Assembly (NCBI GenBank): GCA_003864495.1
Contig: ML133478.1
Span: 1,663,606 to 1,727,605, forward strand
DNA length: 64,000 bases
Source: Nemopilema nomurai
Taxonomy: Eukaryota > Cnidaria > Scyphozoa > Rhizostomeae > Rhizostomatidae
Direction of reading: 5' to 3'
Below the pieces are notes generated by a model, which worked only from the letters and a program-made list of their open reading frames with translations, did not search any database and was not told the origin of the DNA. Position 1 is the first letter of the stretch. The number at the start of each line of letters is the position of its first letter. Shown here one piece after another: positions 36,983 through 48,369 of this stretch. The translations under genes and the position numbers were made by a program.

Positions 36983-38029
36983 ATGAGTCGTAAAGTGATT
37001 GTGAGGTCAGTTGATTGGATGCCATAAATGGTAGTCGTAAGCTGATTGGTTATTTCTTCTGCGCATGTGCGGAGGTTGAAGAAGGAACAGAGGATTTGCT
37101 TCTGCTTTATTTAGAGACAATGATAAAAGTCCTTCCATTAATGGATTTCTCATTTGTTTGCATGGAAATTTTGAAGTTCTTCTCTTCAGTTATCTAGTTA
37201 CAGGAAGAGCTGTACATTTGAAGTGTTGGGAGGCATTCAACTGAGTTGTACTCTCAGTATCGTTACCAGTCTTGCTGTGAGAGAAAAATGTCCTTTTTAA
37301 TCGTCATTATATTGCTGGTGTGATTGAGTTATGATTAACATAACCAGAACACGCTGCAGTATGAAATCGTTGAATCAAAACTGTTGGTTTGAAAAAGGCA
37401 GTTGCCATTTATGCACGGAAATGTTTCTATACAACAAGCCATCACACCCTGTATCAAAATTCTAATAATTTCGCTTAAAGCTGATTGCTAGCTAAGTAGA
37501 TGAAATATGAATAATCGTAAGATTTCTCATTTTAAAAATAAATGATAAAAAAGTCGATTATCTGTTTGCATGGAAAAGACATTATTTCCTTAATCTCATT
37601 TCTCGACTTGAAATGTTACCTCGTTGAATAGTATGCCAACAGGTAATTTGAAAGAATGTTACTGGCTCGAGTTCTTCATTACTTTTGCATATTAAAAAGC
37701 ATAATCTGAATGCAAACATTTTTCTCATTCGAAACGATTGATGTTAAATGAACATATACCTTGATGTTGAATATTCATTTTCCGTTTTTATGTTTATTAC
37801 AAAAATATGATTCAAAGTCGAAAGTCTCTTGTTCAACAGAAATGAAACTTAAAATGGAAAATATTGTTTTCAACTTACTCTTATCAATGAATTAACGGTC
37901 TTTTTACCTTCTTTGATGTCTCTTCAACTGCCGCTTTCTCAGTGAGCCTTTTTCATTACCACCACAACCGTCCATCCTCTTCGAGATTGTTTTGTAGAAT
38001 AATTTCGACGTCCAAAGGAATCGTCTTAT
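36983..38029 (-). repeat. 1.04-kb satellite monomer 1 (run 1)
   Basis: First homogeneous monomer, 1047 bp. Its CRE is mutated (TGAGGTCA, 37002-37009), and its minus-strand promoter points into block A instead of another monomer. It contains the minus-strand ATG (37975-37973) served by the next core. In this copy codon 21 of the mini-ORF is CAA rather than TAA, so the frame stays open to the following GTAAAA. Confidence 0.95.
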
Positions 38030-38118
38030 ATGAGTCGTAAAGTGATTGTGACGTCAGTTGATTGGATGCTATAAATGGTAGTCGTAAGCTGATTGGTTAT
38101 TTCTTCTGCGCATGTGCG
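38025..38118 (-). promoter_or_regulatory. representative satellite promoter core
   Basis: Minus strand order with plus coordinates: NRF1-like 38118-38107, CCAAT 38096-38092, CCAAT 38065-38061, CRE TGACGTCA 38056-38049, TATA-like TATAAG 38030-38025, then ATG 50 bases further at 37975. If transcription starts near 38000, the boxes fall at about -27, -52, -63, -94 and -110, the usual places for a TATA-type Pol II promoter. The CRE core recurs 21 times between 37.0 and 63.6 kb, 17 of them with the exact octamer. Function is inferred from motif content and spacing only. Confidence 0.55.
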
Positions 38119-39075
38119 GAGGGTGAAGAAGGAACAGAGGATTTGCTTCTGCTTTCTTTGGAGACAATGATAAAAGTCCGTCCGTTAATGGATTTCGCAT
38201 TTGTTTGAATGGAAATTTTGAAGATCTTCTTTTCAGTTATCTAGTTACACGAAGAGCTGTACATTTGAAGTTTTGGGAGGCATTCAACTGAGTTGTACTC
38301 TCAGTATCGTTACCAGCCTTGCTGTTAGAGAAAAAATGTCTTTTTAATCGTCATTATATTGCTGGTGTGATTGAGTTTTTATTAACATAACCAGAACACG
38401 CTGCAGTATGAAATCGTTGAATCAAAACTGTTGGTTTGAAAAAGCCAGTTGCGATTTATGCACGGAAATGTTTTACATACAACAAGCCATCACACCCTGT
38501 ATCAAAATTCTAATAATTTCGCTTAAAGCTGATTGCTAGCTAAGTAGATGAAATATGAATAATCGTAAGATTTCTCATTTTAAAAATAAATGATAAAAAA
38601 GTCGATTATCTGTTTGCATGGAAAAGACATTATTTCCTTAATCTCATTTCTCGACTTGAAATGTTACCTCGTTGAAAAGTATGCCAATAGGTGATTTGAA
38701 AGAATGTTACTGGCTCGAGTTCCTCTCATCATTACAATTTGCATATTAACAAAGCATAATCTGAATGCAAACATTTTTCTCATTCGAAACGATTGATGTT
38801 AAATGAACATATACCTTGATGTTGAATATTCATTTTTTTATGTTTATTACAAAAATGATTCAAAGTCGAAAGTCTCTTGTTCAACAGAAATGAAGCTTAA
38901 ATGGAAAATATTGTGTTCAACTTACACTTATCAATGAATTAACGATCTTTTTACCTTCTTTAATGTCTCTTCAACTGCCGCTTTCTCAGTGAGCCTTTTT
39001 CATTACCACCACAACCGTCCATCCTCTTCGAGATTGTTTGTAGAATAATGTCGACGTCCAAAGGAATCGTCTTAT
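38030..39075 (-). repeat. 1.04-kb satellite monomer 2 (run 1)
   Basis: 1046 bp, with intact core: CRE 38049-38056, CCAAT (as ATTGG) at 38061-38065 and 38092-38096, NRF1-like TGCGCATGTGCG at 38107-38118, TATA-like box at 38025-38030. The minus-strand ATG inside this monomer is at 39022-39020. Confidence 0.95.
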
Positions 39076-40115
39076 GTGAGTCGTAAAGTGATTGTGACGT
39101 CAGTTGATTGGATGCCATAAATGGTAGTCGTAAGCTGATTGGTTATTTCTTCTGCGCATGTGCGGAGGTGAAGAAGGAACAGAGGATTTGCTTCTGCTTT
39201 ATTTGGAGACAATGATAAAAGTCCGTCCGTTAATGGATTTCTCATTTGTTTGCATGGAAATTTTGAAGTTCTTCTCTTCAGTTATCTAGTTACATGAAGA
39301 GCTGTACATTTGAAGTGTTGGGAGGCATTCAACTGAGTTGTACTCTCAGTATCGTTACCAGCCTTGCTGTGAGAGAAAAATGTCCTTTTTAATCGTCATT
39401 ATATTGCTGGTGTGATTGAGTTTTATTAACATAACCAGAACACGCTGCAGTATGAAATCGTTGAATCAAAACTGTTGGTTTGAAAAAGGCAGTTGCGATT
39501 TATGCACGGAAATGTTTCTATACAACAAGCCATCACACCCTGTATCAAAATTCTAATAATTTCGCTTAAAGCTGATTGCTAGCTAAGTAGATGAAATATG
39601 AATAATCGTAAGATTTCTCATTTTAAAAATAAATGATAAAAAAGTCGATTATCTGTTTGCATGGAAAAGACGTTATATCCTTAATCTTCTTTCTCGACTT
39701 GAAATGTTACCTCGTTGAATAGTATGCCAACAGGTGATTTGAAAGAATGTTACTGGCTCGAGTTCCTTCATCATTACAATTTGCATATTAACAAAGCATA
39801 ATCTGAATGCAAACCTTTTTCTCATTCGAAACGATTGATGTTAAATGAACATATACCTTGATGTTGAATATTCATTTTGATGTTTATTACGAAAAAATGA
39901 TTCAAAGTCGAAAGTCTCTTGTTCAACAGAAATGAAGCTTTAAATGGAAAATATTGTTTCAACTTACACTTATCAATGAATTAACGATCTTTTTACCTTC
40001 TTTATGTCTCTTCAACTGCCGCTTTCTCAGTGAGCCTTTTTCATTACCACCACAACCGTCCATCCTCTTCGAGATTGTTTGTAGAATAATTCGACGTCCA
40101 AAGGAATCGTCTTAT
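39076..40115 (-). repeat. 1.04-kb satellite monomer 3 (run 1)
   Basis: 1040 bp; CRE 39095-39102. Its TATA-like box is changed (CTTATGTG on the plus strand). It shares private variants with run 3 (GACGTTATATCC, and TTTATTACGAAAAAATG). The mini-ORF copy at 40063 has a one-base deletion that removes the TAA and opens the frame to about 35 codons. Confidence 0.95.
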
Positions 40116-41165
40116 GTGAGTCGTAAAGTGATTGTGACGTCAGTTGATTGGATGCTATAAATGGTAGTCGTAAGCTGATTGGTTATTTCTTCTGCGCATG
40201 TGCGGAGGGTGAAGAAGGAACAGAGGATTTGCTTCTGCTTTATTTGGAGACAATGATAAAAGTCCGTCCGTTAATGGATTTCTCATTTGTTTGCATGGAA
40301 ATTTTGAATTTTCTTCTTCAGTTATCTAGTTACATGAAGAGCTGTACATTTGAAGTGTTGGGAGGCATTCAACTGAGTTGTACTCTCAGTATCGTTACCA
40401 GCCTTGCTGTGAGAGAAAAATGTCCTTTTTAATCGTCATTATATTGCTGGTGTGATTGAGTTCTTATTAACATAACCAGAACACGCTGCAGTATGAAATC
40501 GTTGAATCAAAACTGTTGGTTTGAAAAAGCCAGTTGCGATTTATGCACGAAAATGTTACTATACAACAAGCCATCACACCCTGTATCAAAATTCTAATAA
40601 TTTCGCTTAAAGCTGATTGCTAGCTAAGTAGATGAAATATGAATAATCGTAAGATTTCTCATTTTAAAAATAAATGATAAAAAAGTCGATTATCTGTTTG
40701 CATGGAAAAGACATTATTTCCTTAATCTCCTTTCTCGACTTGAAATGTTACCTCGTTGAATAGTATGCCAACAGGTGATTTGAAAGAATGTTACTGGCTC
40801 GAGTTCCCTCATCATTACAATTTGCATATTAACAAAGCATAATCTGAATGCAAACCTTTTTCTCATTCGAAACGATTGATGTTAAATGAACATATACCTT
40901 GATGTTGAATATTAATTTTCCATTTTTATGTTCATTACAAAAAATGAATCAAAATCGAAAATCTCTTGTTCAACAGAAATGAAACTTAAAATGGAAAATA
41001 TTGTTTTCAACTTACTCTTATCAATGAATTAACGGTCTTTTTACCTTCTTTGATGTCTCTTCAACTGCAGCTTTCTCAGTGAGCCTTTTTCATTACCACC
41101 ACAACCGTCCATCCTCTTCGAGATTGTTTGTAGAATAATGTCGACGTCCAAAGGAATCGTCTTAT
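40116..41165 (-). repeat. 1.04-kb satellite monomer 4 (run 1)
   Basis: 1050 bp; CRE 40135-40142, TATA-like box changed as in monomer 3. Minus-strand ATG at 41112-41110, with codon 21 as CAA. Confidence 0.95.
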
Positions 41166-41328
41166 ATGAGTCGTAAATTGATTGTGACGTCAGTTGATTG
41201 GATGCCATAAATGGTAGTCTTAAGCTGATTGGTTGTTTTTTCTGCGCATGTGTGGATGGCGAAGAAGGACCAGAGGATTTGCTTCTGCTTTATTTGGAGA
41301 AAATGATAAAAGCACGATAATGGATTCT
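41166..41328 (-). repeat. truncated satellite monomer 5 (end of run 1)
   Basis: Only the promoter end is present (CRE 41185-41192). Homology stops at about 41328, where the retroelement relic begins. Confidence 0.85.
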
Positions 41329-42400
41329 TTCGGACTGTCCTGATAAGCGAAAGGCTTTGAAATTGGATTGGGGTGTTCTGTCAGTATAGTTGAAAGCATT
41401 TTTTGTAAGCATAAAGGTCTTTCTTGAAAGTCTAACATTGGGATGATAACCAATCAAAGGACCATAATGCAGAACATTGTCCCACCAGGATTGGGAAACT
41501 GTTAGGACAAAATACGACGACATACCATCAACGTTTCAGGCTGCCTACCCAGAGAAGAGAGTTCTGAGTTTCCACACTCAATTGACAACCTGAGAGTTTT
41601 GTTCACATTTTTTAGACTTTCTAGATTCATCTTTTCGTAATAATTCTTCAACACAGTAGTCTGTCAACTTGATGTTTGGTTTTCTGGCGTCAAAAAGCCG
41701 CGGATTACATATTCAAACTACCTCGAATTAAAAAATATTCTGTCTCACTTTCGAAAATAACGTAGAGGGATCCGATCTGGACCAGATTCACCCGTTTACA
41801 TGGGATCACCTCTAAAAGCGATCCCAAAAGTGCTCGGATAGCGGATCCAAAAGTATACGGATCCGCCAGTTCCCGTGTAAACGCTTTTTCGTCAATAACC
41901 TTGTCAGATAAACCGCTGAAACTGTTTGTATCTAATAATATCATCGCTGCATTGATTTTCCCTTCAAGTACCAGATTTGCAAACATCTTTGCGAGATCAT
42001 CCGAAGAGAAGTTGTTGCTTTAACACGGAAGTTTGGACTAGATTGTTCTATATTCTTTAACGAGTGCATCAAAATTTCCTTCTAACCACAAATCCATTCT
42101 CCGTCGCAAACACTCGCCATGTTGTCTTGCCTTTGATCTGAGAGATGGTTTCTGCAGTAGGAGAGCTGGCATGATCATCACTGTTTTGATAGCGATATCC
42201 TTTAAGGACTCCACTTCTTCATTCCAGGCATTGATAAGACGAGTCATCTCTGCAATATATCTCTTTCCTGCTGAACCTGTGGAAAGCATAAATATGTTTC
42301 TCCTCCACTACACAACTTCTTCGTAAATGGCAGAAATCACCATTTGAACGTCCTCCTTTGATCCTGGATTCACCACACTTTCGGCCCATTGTCAAACAAC
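41290..42400 (-). mobile_element. degenerate reverse-transcriptase-type retroelement fragment
   Basis: Minus-strand frames at 42289-42038, 41986-41705 and 41523-41290 read, in order, as parts of one retroelement protein broken by stops and frameshifts. The first frame contains a MPALLLQKPS motif followed by a Leu-Trp-x-Glu-Gly-x-Phe-Asp-x-Leu pattern. The second has a Phe-Ala-x-Leu-Val-x-Glu-Gly-Lys pattern, and the third a Trp-Trp-Asp-x-Val-Leu-x-Tyr-Gly-Pro pattern. I know these motifs from reverse-transcriptase-containing proteins abundant in coral and anemone genomes. It interrupts the satellite right after truncated monomer 5. Confidence 0.65.
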
Positions 42401-42405
42401 ATACT

Positions 42406-42530
42406 GAGGCACCATTGTCAATTGTGACGTCAATTGATTGGATTCCATTAATGGCAATTGTAAGCTGACGGAAAAGGTGAAAAATGCGGGCGCATGCGCA
42501 CAACATTTGATAATTCATAATGGCGGTAGC
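42406..42530. promoter_or_regulatory. diverged promoter core with perfect NRF1 palindrome
   Basis: TGACGTCA at 42425-42432 is followed by ATTGG and GCGCATGCGCA (about 42490-42500). This is the same motif order as in the satellite monomers, but the flanks are largely different. On the plus side an ATGGCGGT (ATG at 42520) opens a 133-codon frame with a low-complexity hydrophobic second half. I do not regard that protein as proven. Confidence 0.45.
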
Positions 42531-42779
42531 ACTGCAAGCGTGCACTGTTGCAAAAAAATATTTAACCTTCTTCTGTCTTCACTTGCAATTTGAAGTCGTA
42601 CTTGAATTAAACTCCCTGTTATTTCTAACAACAGATCTGGAATTAAGGGAACGACGGGTATCTGTTAAGCAAATTATTCAAAAATCAAATGCGGAATTCA
42701 AAAGCTTATCTTTTATAAAAACATTTGTCTGGAAATGGCTATTAATAAAGGCAAGCTCTACATGTCAATTTTTCTGCAA

Positions 42780-43737
42780 ATTACGTTACTTGCTCATTTT
42801 TTTCTCAATAGTTTTATTTACATATAGCAATAGCATTATCTTTTTTTCTACTCTACAGGCATTGCAAACGTCCATTATGAAAATAGACACATCAGTAAGG
42901 AATCGTTTGATTGCTAAATAAATAAATTGGACGGGTACTTGACGCAGCCTTATCACGAGTGATGAGATAAGGAGATCCATTCAGAGTTGTAAATAAAACT
43001 GGCCTAACTAAAAAACTATAATATTTGGCTGAGGAGGAAACGAAAAAGAAAAACTGTAATATTTAGTTGAGGAGGATGGTTGGCATTTCAGATGCACAAT
43101 TGAAGCATCGGCTTTCATTGTTTGAGGAAAGTGGACAAGGCGATGGAAGAGAAGTTGCAGACATTCACGTGACACTAAGAGCCAACCGACCAGGGCTGTT
43201 GAATCAAATGAAATGTCAAATTGTGCTTGTTGTTGTTGTTGAGGGGGCGCAGGTTTTGATGCTTGAGGTAAGATTTTCATTTTCCCATGTCTGGATTTTT
43301 ATATGGGCATTCATCATTCTGTTAATAAGAACACAAATTACGGTCGGAGACTCTAGAAACTCTGAAACACATGAAACTTATCCTTGCAATGAAAGCTTGA
43401 AGGTAATTGCACTGAAATATGTCTTTGAAACTTTTATCTGATTGATCTGCTTCATATAGGAAACGTCTCTGTATCTATTCATCTGCTACAGTTTGGGTAG
43501 AAACATTCCGGGCAAATTATATAATGCGCTTAATGAGCTGATGGCTTACTTTACATAGGGCTTGCAAAGAAGCATTGATAGAAAGATACATATTTACGAA
43601 TAATCACAAAGGTAGGAGAAAAAATAAAGCCGGCAAAGAAAATTTGTTGAAAATCAAGCGTCATAATAAAAAACAGGGTGATACTGAATCATGTTGCCAT
43701 AAGACACGTAAATTTGTGAGCTTCCTGTGAATTGAAA
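42780..43737 (+). repeat. duplicated block B, copy 1, first part
   Basis: Matches 50095-51048. Contains a 56-bp local tandem repeat near 43019-43075 and the segment at 43100-43150 that is paralogous to the block A reading frame. In B copies that frame is preceded by in-frame stops. Confidence 0.8.
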
Positions 43738-45364
43738 TTCTGAAAACCTCAAGCAATTTCAGTCCTGTCTGATAGTTCATTGCTTTCTAGTCTAATTAGA
43801 CGTGAAGTTACAATACAATTCTAGCTATGAATGCTATTTTGTCTCTCATTTTGATGCAAACGTCAGCATTCTCTTGTTGCTTCCTGGTAGAATGCAAGGA
43901 AATAGATGAAGGTTTCAAAAAGCAGGTTTTTAAAGTGTGCTTGGCGCGGACTTTTTTCCCAGTAATTCATATTTCATTTACAGACAGCATGATTATTTTT
44001 CTTGCTCTTTTGATTCCAACTTGAATGGAAATATTTTACCGTCTTGGAGCTTTGGTGGTGATTAATCGTGGTGTTGGTAATTAATGCTTTCCCTCTCTGC
44101 TTTTTTAATTTGATTAAACACATTCTTCCAATACGATTCAAATCCAATTTACTTCTAGTCCTGTTCGGTGTATAACAGAACCCATACAGTTTTCTGATAT
44201 ATAGCATTTATTATTAAACATTTACTTTTGGTTCAACAGTTAAGTCTGATAAGTATAAAATAGATTAAAGGAAAATTCCATTTTATGCAAAAACATGGCT
44301 TCCATTTAAGTCATTGGTTCCCAGTTACGCTTCCTAATTATATAGGCAATCTTCTTATTCTTTGTTACTCTTCAAATCCATGATTACATTTCTTTCAATT
44401 TCATCAATTCCGTCATCCTCTTTGAGTTTATATGTAAACAAAAGATTAACTACGGGAAAGATCCTCTTTCAAAAGCTAAGGTGTAATTGTGACGTAATTT
44501 CATTGAAGGGGATTCTTTTCGAAAGCTCATTGGTTGTTGATTCTTAACATTTCCATTAGCGCAGGAGGCAAAATACCATTAGGTTCTCTTTTGTAAAAAT
44601 ATTGTTTGCTTACTTGGCAAGGATTAGAATTCCAACTTATAAAAAGAAGTACATGCTCATCAATTTCGGCCTATAGGCTTATTGCTTGGTTTGTTGAGTT
44701 TTATCTTTCGGAAGATTTTATACCAGGGGGTGTAACAAGAAAAATGTGAACTACATCAAACCTGCACCAAACGTGTTGTTGTTTCCAAATGGCATAGAAA
44801 GTCTACCATTTGGAAACTGACTTTCTGATATTGATATTGTTGGGTCTTCTATTTTGTTTAATGTTTTCTTTCTTATTGCTTGTAAAGAGAAAACTCATTA
44901 CTGTTCTGATAGAGGTAAACATAAAAAATCAGTTCTAACAACGAAACATGTTTTCAGGTGGTCAGTTAAATTAATAGTGACATGAAAATCTTTAACAAGT
45001 TTTTAATGCTCGTTTCTCCTTGTTTATGACGCAAGAAATAATGTTTGATATAAGAGCATTTCTACGTGTTTGGAGAAGCGAAATAGTGCTGGAATTGGGC
45101 TAGAAAAGCACCACACATTATGATTTCGAGAAAATTATTACACACTGCGACATCTTTGGGCCCTTGAGCATGAACGAAATCTAGTTTGAAATTGCATTTA
45201 GCAAAAAAAACTTGGAGAAATTATCAAAATATTTATGTTGTATAGGTGGTGATCAAGTAAATAAAATGTCCTTAATAAGAATCATTTGATGAATGCTATC
45301 CCCAACTTAATTAAGGTCATTATATCAATGAAAAAGCAATACCCTTTATTCTGAATATTTAGAC
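43738..45364. other. about 1.6-kb segment present only in block B copy 1
   Basis: Copy 2 jumps directly from the equivalent of 43737 to that of 45365. The segment holds a strongly diverged promoter core (TGACGTAA at 44490-44497 with ATTGG nearby), so it is probably original and was deleted from copy 2. A TTCTGAA word near both junctions could have mediated the loss. No gene seen. Confidence 0.6.
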
Positions 45365-46232
45365 AGTAATCACATGGGGCAAAACGCGGGTAGCAGTCAG
45401 CGGCTGTTAGCTGACATAGACGGTATAGATCCTTTGAAATCTTTCCTCCAGATGTCTGGTGGTTGTTGTGGTACTTGATGCCGTTGGCTTTTGGCCTGCT
45501 AATTTTCCTGGGAGACAATGCTCTACTATCTTCTTGGTGAACTTCTCAATTAATATCACCTTGGCTGTTTTAGTTAAAAGTTTCCATTCACACCTAAGGC
45601 TTGCTTTATGGAATGGAAGACTTTCAGCTGATAATTGATTATTTTTTGGTAAGATATTCTCTCCGTTGCATGCCATTGGTTAGTGTTATGAAATTCGATG
45701 TTGGGATATTTCCAATGTTGAGTCATCGGCTGCTGGTAGCTGGATTTCCTTATAATGGGCTGAAAAATCGTGTGTAATTTAATCATTCGATACGTTGCTA
45801 GTTTTTCACAAAATGTCCCATTTATAAGTAGCATTTTTGTGTGGTAAAATTCTTGGCGGCCCATTGACTGTTCAATAATACTGAATAAAATTCATTGAAA
45901 ACTGTGTCATTTCTAGTTGACTTTACCATATTGTACTGTCTGGAAATGATTTCAGTCTTTAACCAGCTTTGGATCAAAGCTAACTTCGCCTTTTATCGAT
46001 AGCATTACTAATAATGATATCTTTGTTTTTACTGATAACTATTTTACCGACATGAATGATAACTAGACTCAGTTACACTTACCCGTGAAAATCTTTCTCC
46101 TTCTTTATTGTCTTTCTGGATATCAATTTAAACACAATTCTCTGAGAGAGCCCCTTTTATGGCCATCACAATCGTCCACCCTCTTCGAGATTGTTTTAAG
46201 ACTGTAGTCGGCGTCCGAAAGAATCATCCTTT
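45365..46232 (-). repeat. duplicated block B, copy 1, second part, with an open minus-strand frame
   Basis: Matches about 51049-51925. On the minus strand a pyrimidine/AT-rich acceptor (ATTTTATTCAG) near 45872 opens a frame of about 100 codons to a TAA at 45574. The copy in block B2 is interrupted by an insertion and a stop. A minus-strand first-exon relic with a GTAAGT donor (46082-46077) lies about 200 bases upstream, so this could be exon 2 of the decayed ancestral gene. The product is unrecognised. Confidence 0.4.
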
Positions 46233-47324
46233 ATAAGCCATAAAGTGATTGTGACGTCAATTGATTTGATGCCATAAATAGCAGTCGTATGCTGATTGGT
46301 TGTTTCTTCTGCGCATGGGCAAAGGATAAATAACAGAGGATTTGCTTATCCTGCTTCTGAAGAAATTAAAAAAGCACGATAATGGATTCCTCATTTGCTT
46401 CCATGGAAATTTGAAGTTCTGCCTTTGAATGATCTTGTTACATGAAGAGCTATACATTTGAAGTTTAGAAAGGCATTCAACTGAGTCGTACTCTCATTAT
46501 AAGTGACAGTCTGATTTTAAGTCTTAAAGTTTCTTCTCACGGCATTATTTTGCTTGTGTCTTGGATTTGATTGGCATAATCAGACGACGTTGCAGTTGAA
46601 AATCATCAAATCAAAACTGTTGATTTGAAAAAGGTATTCCTGATATATACTAAAATCAGAAGACGTTGCAGTTGAAAATCATCGAATCAAAACTGTTGAT
46701 TTGAAAAAGGTGTTCCTGATACATACATTAAAATCTTTAAAACCGCAAGCAATCACCTTTATCAACGTTTCTTTGCGCTTGCTAAGTAGATTACAAATGG
46801 ATAATCAGTGCAATTACTAATTTGAGGATGCCTGATAAAAATGTCGATTGTCTGTTCTTATAGACATTATCCCCTCATCTCGCTTCTTGATTTGAAAAGG
46901 TTCCTCATTTAAAAGTATGCAAACTAGCGTTTTGAGAAAATGTTGCTGGGTCAATTATTTTAACACTACATTTTGAGTATCAATGAAGCATAATTTTAAT
47001 GAAACCTTTTTCTTATTCAATACGATTGAAGACAAAATGAACACATACCGTGATGTTGAATATTCATTTTCTGATTTGATGCATATGACAAAATATAATG
47101 GTTAAATATAATGGTCGAAAGACACTTGTTCAACAAAACTGAAGCTTAAAATGGAAGCATTGTGATCAACTTGCACTTATCAATGAATTAACAATCTTTT
47201 TACCTTCTTTAATGTCTCTTCAACTGCCGCTTTCTCAGTGAGCCTTTTTCATTACCACCACAACCGTCCATCCTCTTCGAGATCGTTTGTAGAATAATTT
47301 CAACGTCCAAAGGAATCGTCTTAT
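46233..47324 (-). repeat. diverged satellite monomer leading into run 2
   Basis: 1092 bp. CRE 46252-46259 is intact, and the minus strand has a canonical TATAAAGG just downstream of it. The start codon position for this core reads GTG (near 46176). The monomer contains an 80-bp tandem duplication at about 46577-46738 that block B2 lacks. Its far end carries the ATG (47271-47269) of the next core. Confidence 0.85.
46577..46738 (+). repeat. 80-bp tandem duplication
   Basis: Two copies of a unit containing GACGTTGCAGTTGAAAATCA and ending TTCCTGATA-TA. The corresponding place in block B2 (about 52265-52345) has one copy, so the duplication postdates the block duplication. Confidence 0.8.
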
Positions 47325-48369
47325 ATGAGTCGTAAAGTGATTGTGACGTCAGTTGATTGGATGCCATAAATGGTAGTCGTAAGCTGATTGGTTATTTCTT
47401 CTGCGCATGTGCGGAGGTTGAGGAAGGAACAGAGGATTTGCTTCTGTTTTATTTGGAGACAATGATAAAAGTCCGTCCGTTAATGGATTTCTCATTTGTT
47501 TGCATGGAAATTTTGAAGTTCTTTTCTTCAGTTATCTAGTTACATGAAGAGCTGTACATTTGAAGTGTTGGGAGGCATTCAACTGAGTTGTACTCTCAGT
47601 ATCGTTACCAGCCTTGCTGTGAGAGAAAAATGTCCTTTTTAATCGTCATTATATTGCTGGTGTGATTGAGTTTTTATTAACATAACCAGAACACGATGCA
47701 GTATGAAATCGTTGAATCAAAATTGTTGGTTTGAAAAAGGCAGTTGCCATTTATGCACGGAAATGTTTCTATACAACAAGCCATCACACCCTGTATCAAA
47801 ATTCTAATAATTTCGCTTAAAGCTGATTGCTAGCTAAGTAGATGAAATATGAATAATCGTAAGATTTCTCATTTTAAAAATAAATGATAAAAAAGTCAGT
47901 TATCTGTTTGCATGGAAAAGACATTATTTCCTTAATTTCCTTTCTCGACTCGAAATGTTACCTTGTTGAATAGTATGCCAACAGGTGATTTGAAAGAATT
48001 TTACTGGCTCGAGTTTCTTCATCATTACAATTTGCATATTAACAAAGCATAATCTGAATGCAAACCTTTTTCTCATTCGAAACGATTGATGTTAAATGAA
48101 CATATACCTTTATGTTGAATATTCATTTTTATGTTTATTACGAAAAAATGATTCAAAGTCGAAAGTCTCTTGTTCAACACAAATGAAGCTTTAAATGGAA
48201 AATATTGTGTTCAACTTACACTTATCAATGAATCAACGATCTTTTTACCTTTTTTAATGTCTCTTCAACTGCCGCTTTCTCAGTGAGCCTTTTTCATTAC
48301 CACCACAACCGTTCATCCTCTTCGAGATTGTTTGTAGAATAATGTCGACGTCCAAAGGAATCGTCTTAT
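47325..48369 (-). repeat. 1.04-kb satellite monomer (run 2, first)
   Basis: 1045 bp; CRE 47344-47351. Run-2 private variants include GTCAGTTATCTG and TCGACTCGAAATG. The minus-strand ATG for the next core is 48316-48314, with Asp2 changed to Asn. Confidence 0.95.
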
